From contig NZ_BBYF01000003.1 of assembly GCF_001894745.1 (NCBI RefSeq), positions 434,001 to 498,000 of the forward strand: a stretch of DNA of 64,000 nucleotides, read 5' to 3'. Positions 62,873 through 64,000 of the stretch are shown piece after piece. Source of the DNA: Paenibacillus sp. NAIST15-1 (lineage in GTDB: Bacteria; Bacillota; Bacilli; Paenibacillales; Paenibacillaceae). Numbering within the stretch: the stretch's first letter is position 1; the number at the start of each line of letters is the position of its first letter. Below the pieces are notes generated by a model. The model did no database searches. It saw only the letters and a list, made by a program, of their open reading frames with translations, and had not been told where the DNA came from. The position numbers and the translations under genes are program-made.

Positions 62873-64000
62873 ATGTCATTAGATGGAATTGTAACCCGTG
62901 CCCTCGTCGATGAACTGCAACAGACGGTAGGCGCTCGCATTCTTAAATTATATCAACCTACCGAACACGACTTGATTCTGCATATCCGAACGGGAGGCAA
63001 AAATCGCAAACTGCTGCTCTCCGCCAACCCAACGTATCCGCGCATTCATTTTACAGAGCATTCGTACATGAACCCGCCGGAACCGCCAATGTTCTGCATG
63101 CTCATGCGCAAACATTGCGAGGGCGGCGTTATTGAGAAGATCGAGCAGATTGGCCGGGAACGTATTGTACATATCACCGTTCGTTCGCGGGATGAGCTTG
63201 GAGATGAATCACTGAAGAAGATCATCATTGAGCTTACAGGCAGACACAGTAACATTATCATTGTTGAACCGTCATCATTCACCATTATTGACGGCATTCA
63301 TCATGTCACTCCTGCCATCAGCAGCTTCCGCATCGTCATGCCTGGATTCACATATACGGCACCGCCTGAACAGCACAAACTGGATCCGCTGAGCGTGGAA
63401 CCCGCTACCTTCCTATCCATGTTTGTGGAGCAGGCGGAAGAGTCAGCGGAACAACCGGAACAACGCATCGACTCCAAATTTTTGTCCAAATGGCTTGTCC
63501 AGCACTTCTCGGGTGTAAGCCCACGATTGGCCGATGAGATCGTATGGCGTACAGGATTGTACGCTGTACCAACCGCCACGGAATCCACCGAGGAGACGCG
63601 TACACCGGAAACATTAGCCCAGCACCTGAGCGAAGCCTTTCTCCAAGCAATGGACGATGTCGCTAATCAGCGGTACAAGCCTACCCTGCTTGCAGATGAA
63701 CGCGGCAAAACGTATTTTTCAGCGCTGAATATAACCCACATTCACGGGGAAGCTCGATACTTCGATACAATGAGTGACTGTATGGAGCACTTTTATGGGG
63801 ACAAGGCCGAGCGCGACATGATTAAGCAGCGTGTTGGCGATTTGTTCCGCTTCCTGCAACAGGAGCATACGAAGAATGCGAAGAAACTCGACAAATTAGA
63901 GGAAACGCTTAATGAAGCACAGGATGCGGATCGATTACGCATTATGGGTGAGCTGTTATTTGCATCCCTGCATATGATTACGAAGGGTGATAGAGATATC
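62873..64000 (+). CDS. rqcH: RqcH/Rqc2 ribosome quality-control protein (partial)
   Basis: RqcH (the NFACT family, formerly YloA or fibronectin-binding protein) adds alanine tails to stalled nascent chains on the 50S subunit. The first 376 codons are here and the gene runs off the window. The NFACT-N domain starts MSLDGIVTRALVDELQQ with FCMLMRKHCEGGVIEKIEQ and IIIELTGRHSNIII, then the helical hairpin begins (YFDTMSDCMEHFYGDKAERD). AGGAG stands ten bases before the ATG. It is divergent from yloB, as in B. subtilis. Confidence 0.96.
   Translation, partial: MSLDGIVTRALVDELQQTVGARILKLYQPTEHDLILHIRTGGKNRKLLLSANPTYPRIHFTEHSYMNPPEPPMFCMLMRKHCEGGVIEKIEQIGRERIVHITVRSRDELGDESLKKIIIELTGRHSNIIIVEPSSFTIIDGIHHVTPAISSFRIVMPGFTYTAPPEQHKLDPLSVEPATFLSMFVEQAEESAEQPEQRIDSKFLSKWLVQHFSGVSPRLADEIVWRTGLYAVPTATESTEETRTPETLAQHLSEAFLQAMDDVANQRYKPTLLADERGKTYFSALNITHIHGEARYFDTMSDCMEHFYGDKAERDMIKQRVGDLFRFLQQEHTKNAKKLDKLEETLNEAQDADRLRIMGELLFASLHMITKGDRDI

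Noticed and set aside
1..64000. CRISPR arrays, insertion sequences, rRNA genes
   Set aside because: No regular spaced repeats, transposase motifs with terminal repeats, or rRNA-like segments were seen.

Overview
The window looks like a chromosomal piece of a spore-forming Firmicute of the Paenibacillus type. Gene order follows the ylb and ylo clusters of Bacillus subtilis. Sporulation genes are present (ylbJ, cotJABC, spoVIF, spoVM), there is a FapR-controlled fatty-acid operon, and start sites carry strong GGAGG-type ribosome binding sites. Almost everything is read from the minus strand. No rRNA, tRNA, CRISPR array or intact insertion sequence was recognised.

Layout. (1) 0-11.1 kb is a conserved block: fapR-plsX-fabH-fabD-fabG (minus) behind a 17-bp FapR operator, rpmF and its yceD partner, tmcAL (plus), the ylbL-type PDZ protease, ylbJ (plus), coaD and rsmD. 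(2) 11.3-34.8 kb is an accessory segment. It holds a flavodoxin-fold oxidoreductase, an agr-like quorum-sensing cassette, two DUF4183 spore-surface type genes, a holin-like gene, a damaged phosphatase/nuclease gene, a KhtTU potassium/proton antiporter, several small membrane proteins, an SDR, a YitT protein, flavohaemoglobin hmp with two CRP/Fnr-type sites, cotJABC, a Crp/Fnr regulator, an SOS island (Y-family polymerase, two paralogous unknown proteins, a polymerase remnant, an SRAP protein, a DinB-fold protein), a WYL regulator, a CuA-like cupredoxin and spoVIF. (3) 34.9-64 kb is a conserved block: recG, degV, fakA/yloV, yloU, rpmB (plus), spoVM, a small membrane protein, rpe, rsgA, prkC, prpC, rlmN, rsmB, fmt, def, priA, coaBC, rpoZ, gmk, remA, yicC, a fused homocysteine methyltransferase/MTHFR, dapF, a SERCA-type Ca2+ ATPase and the start of rqcH (plus).

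The housekeeping blocks combine lipid synthesis, ribosome assembly and quality control, translation start/stop processing, CoA synthesis and cell-wall-sensing phosphorylation in tightly packed, often overlapping operons.

The most unusual content is in the accessory segment. One item is an AgrB with both catalytic residues next to a 44-residue AgrD-like peptide that has no cysteine, preceded by an AgrC-like sensor with no kinase domain. Another is a small SOS regulon in which two related unknown proteins sit behind paired LexA-type boxes, one of them translationally coupled to a UvrX/YqjW-type polymerase. Family names come from reading motifs by eye; no database search was run.
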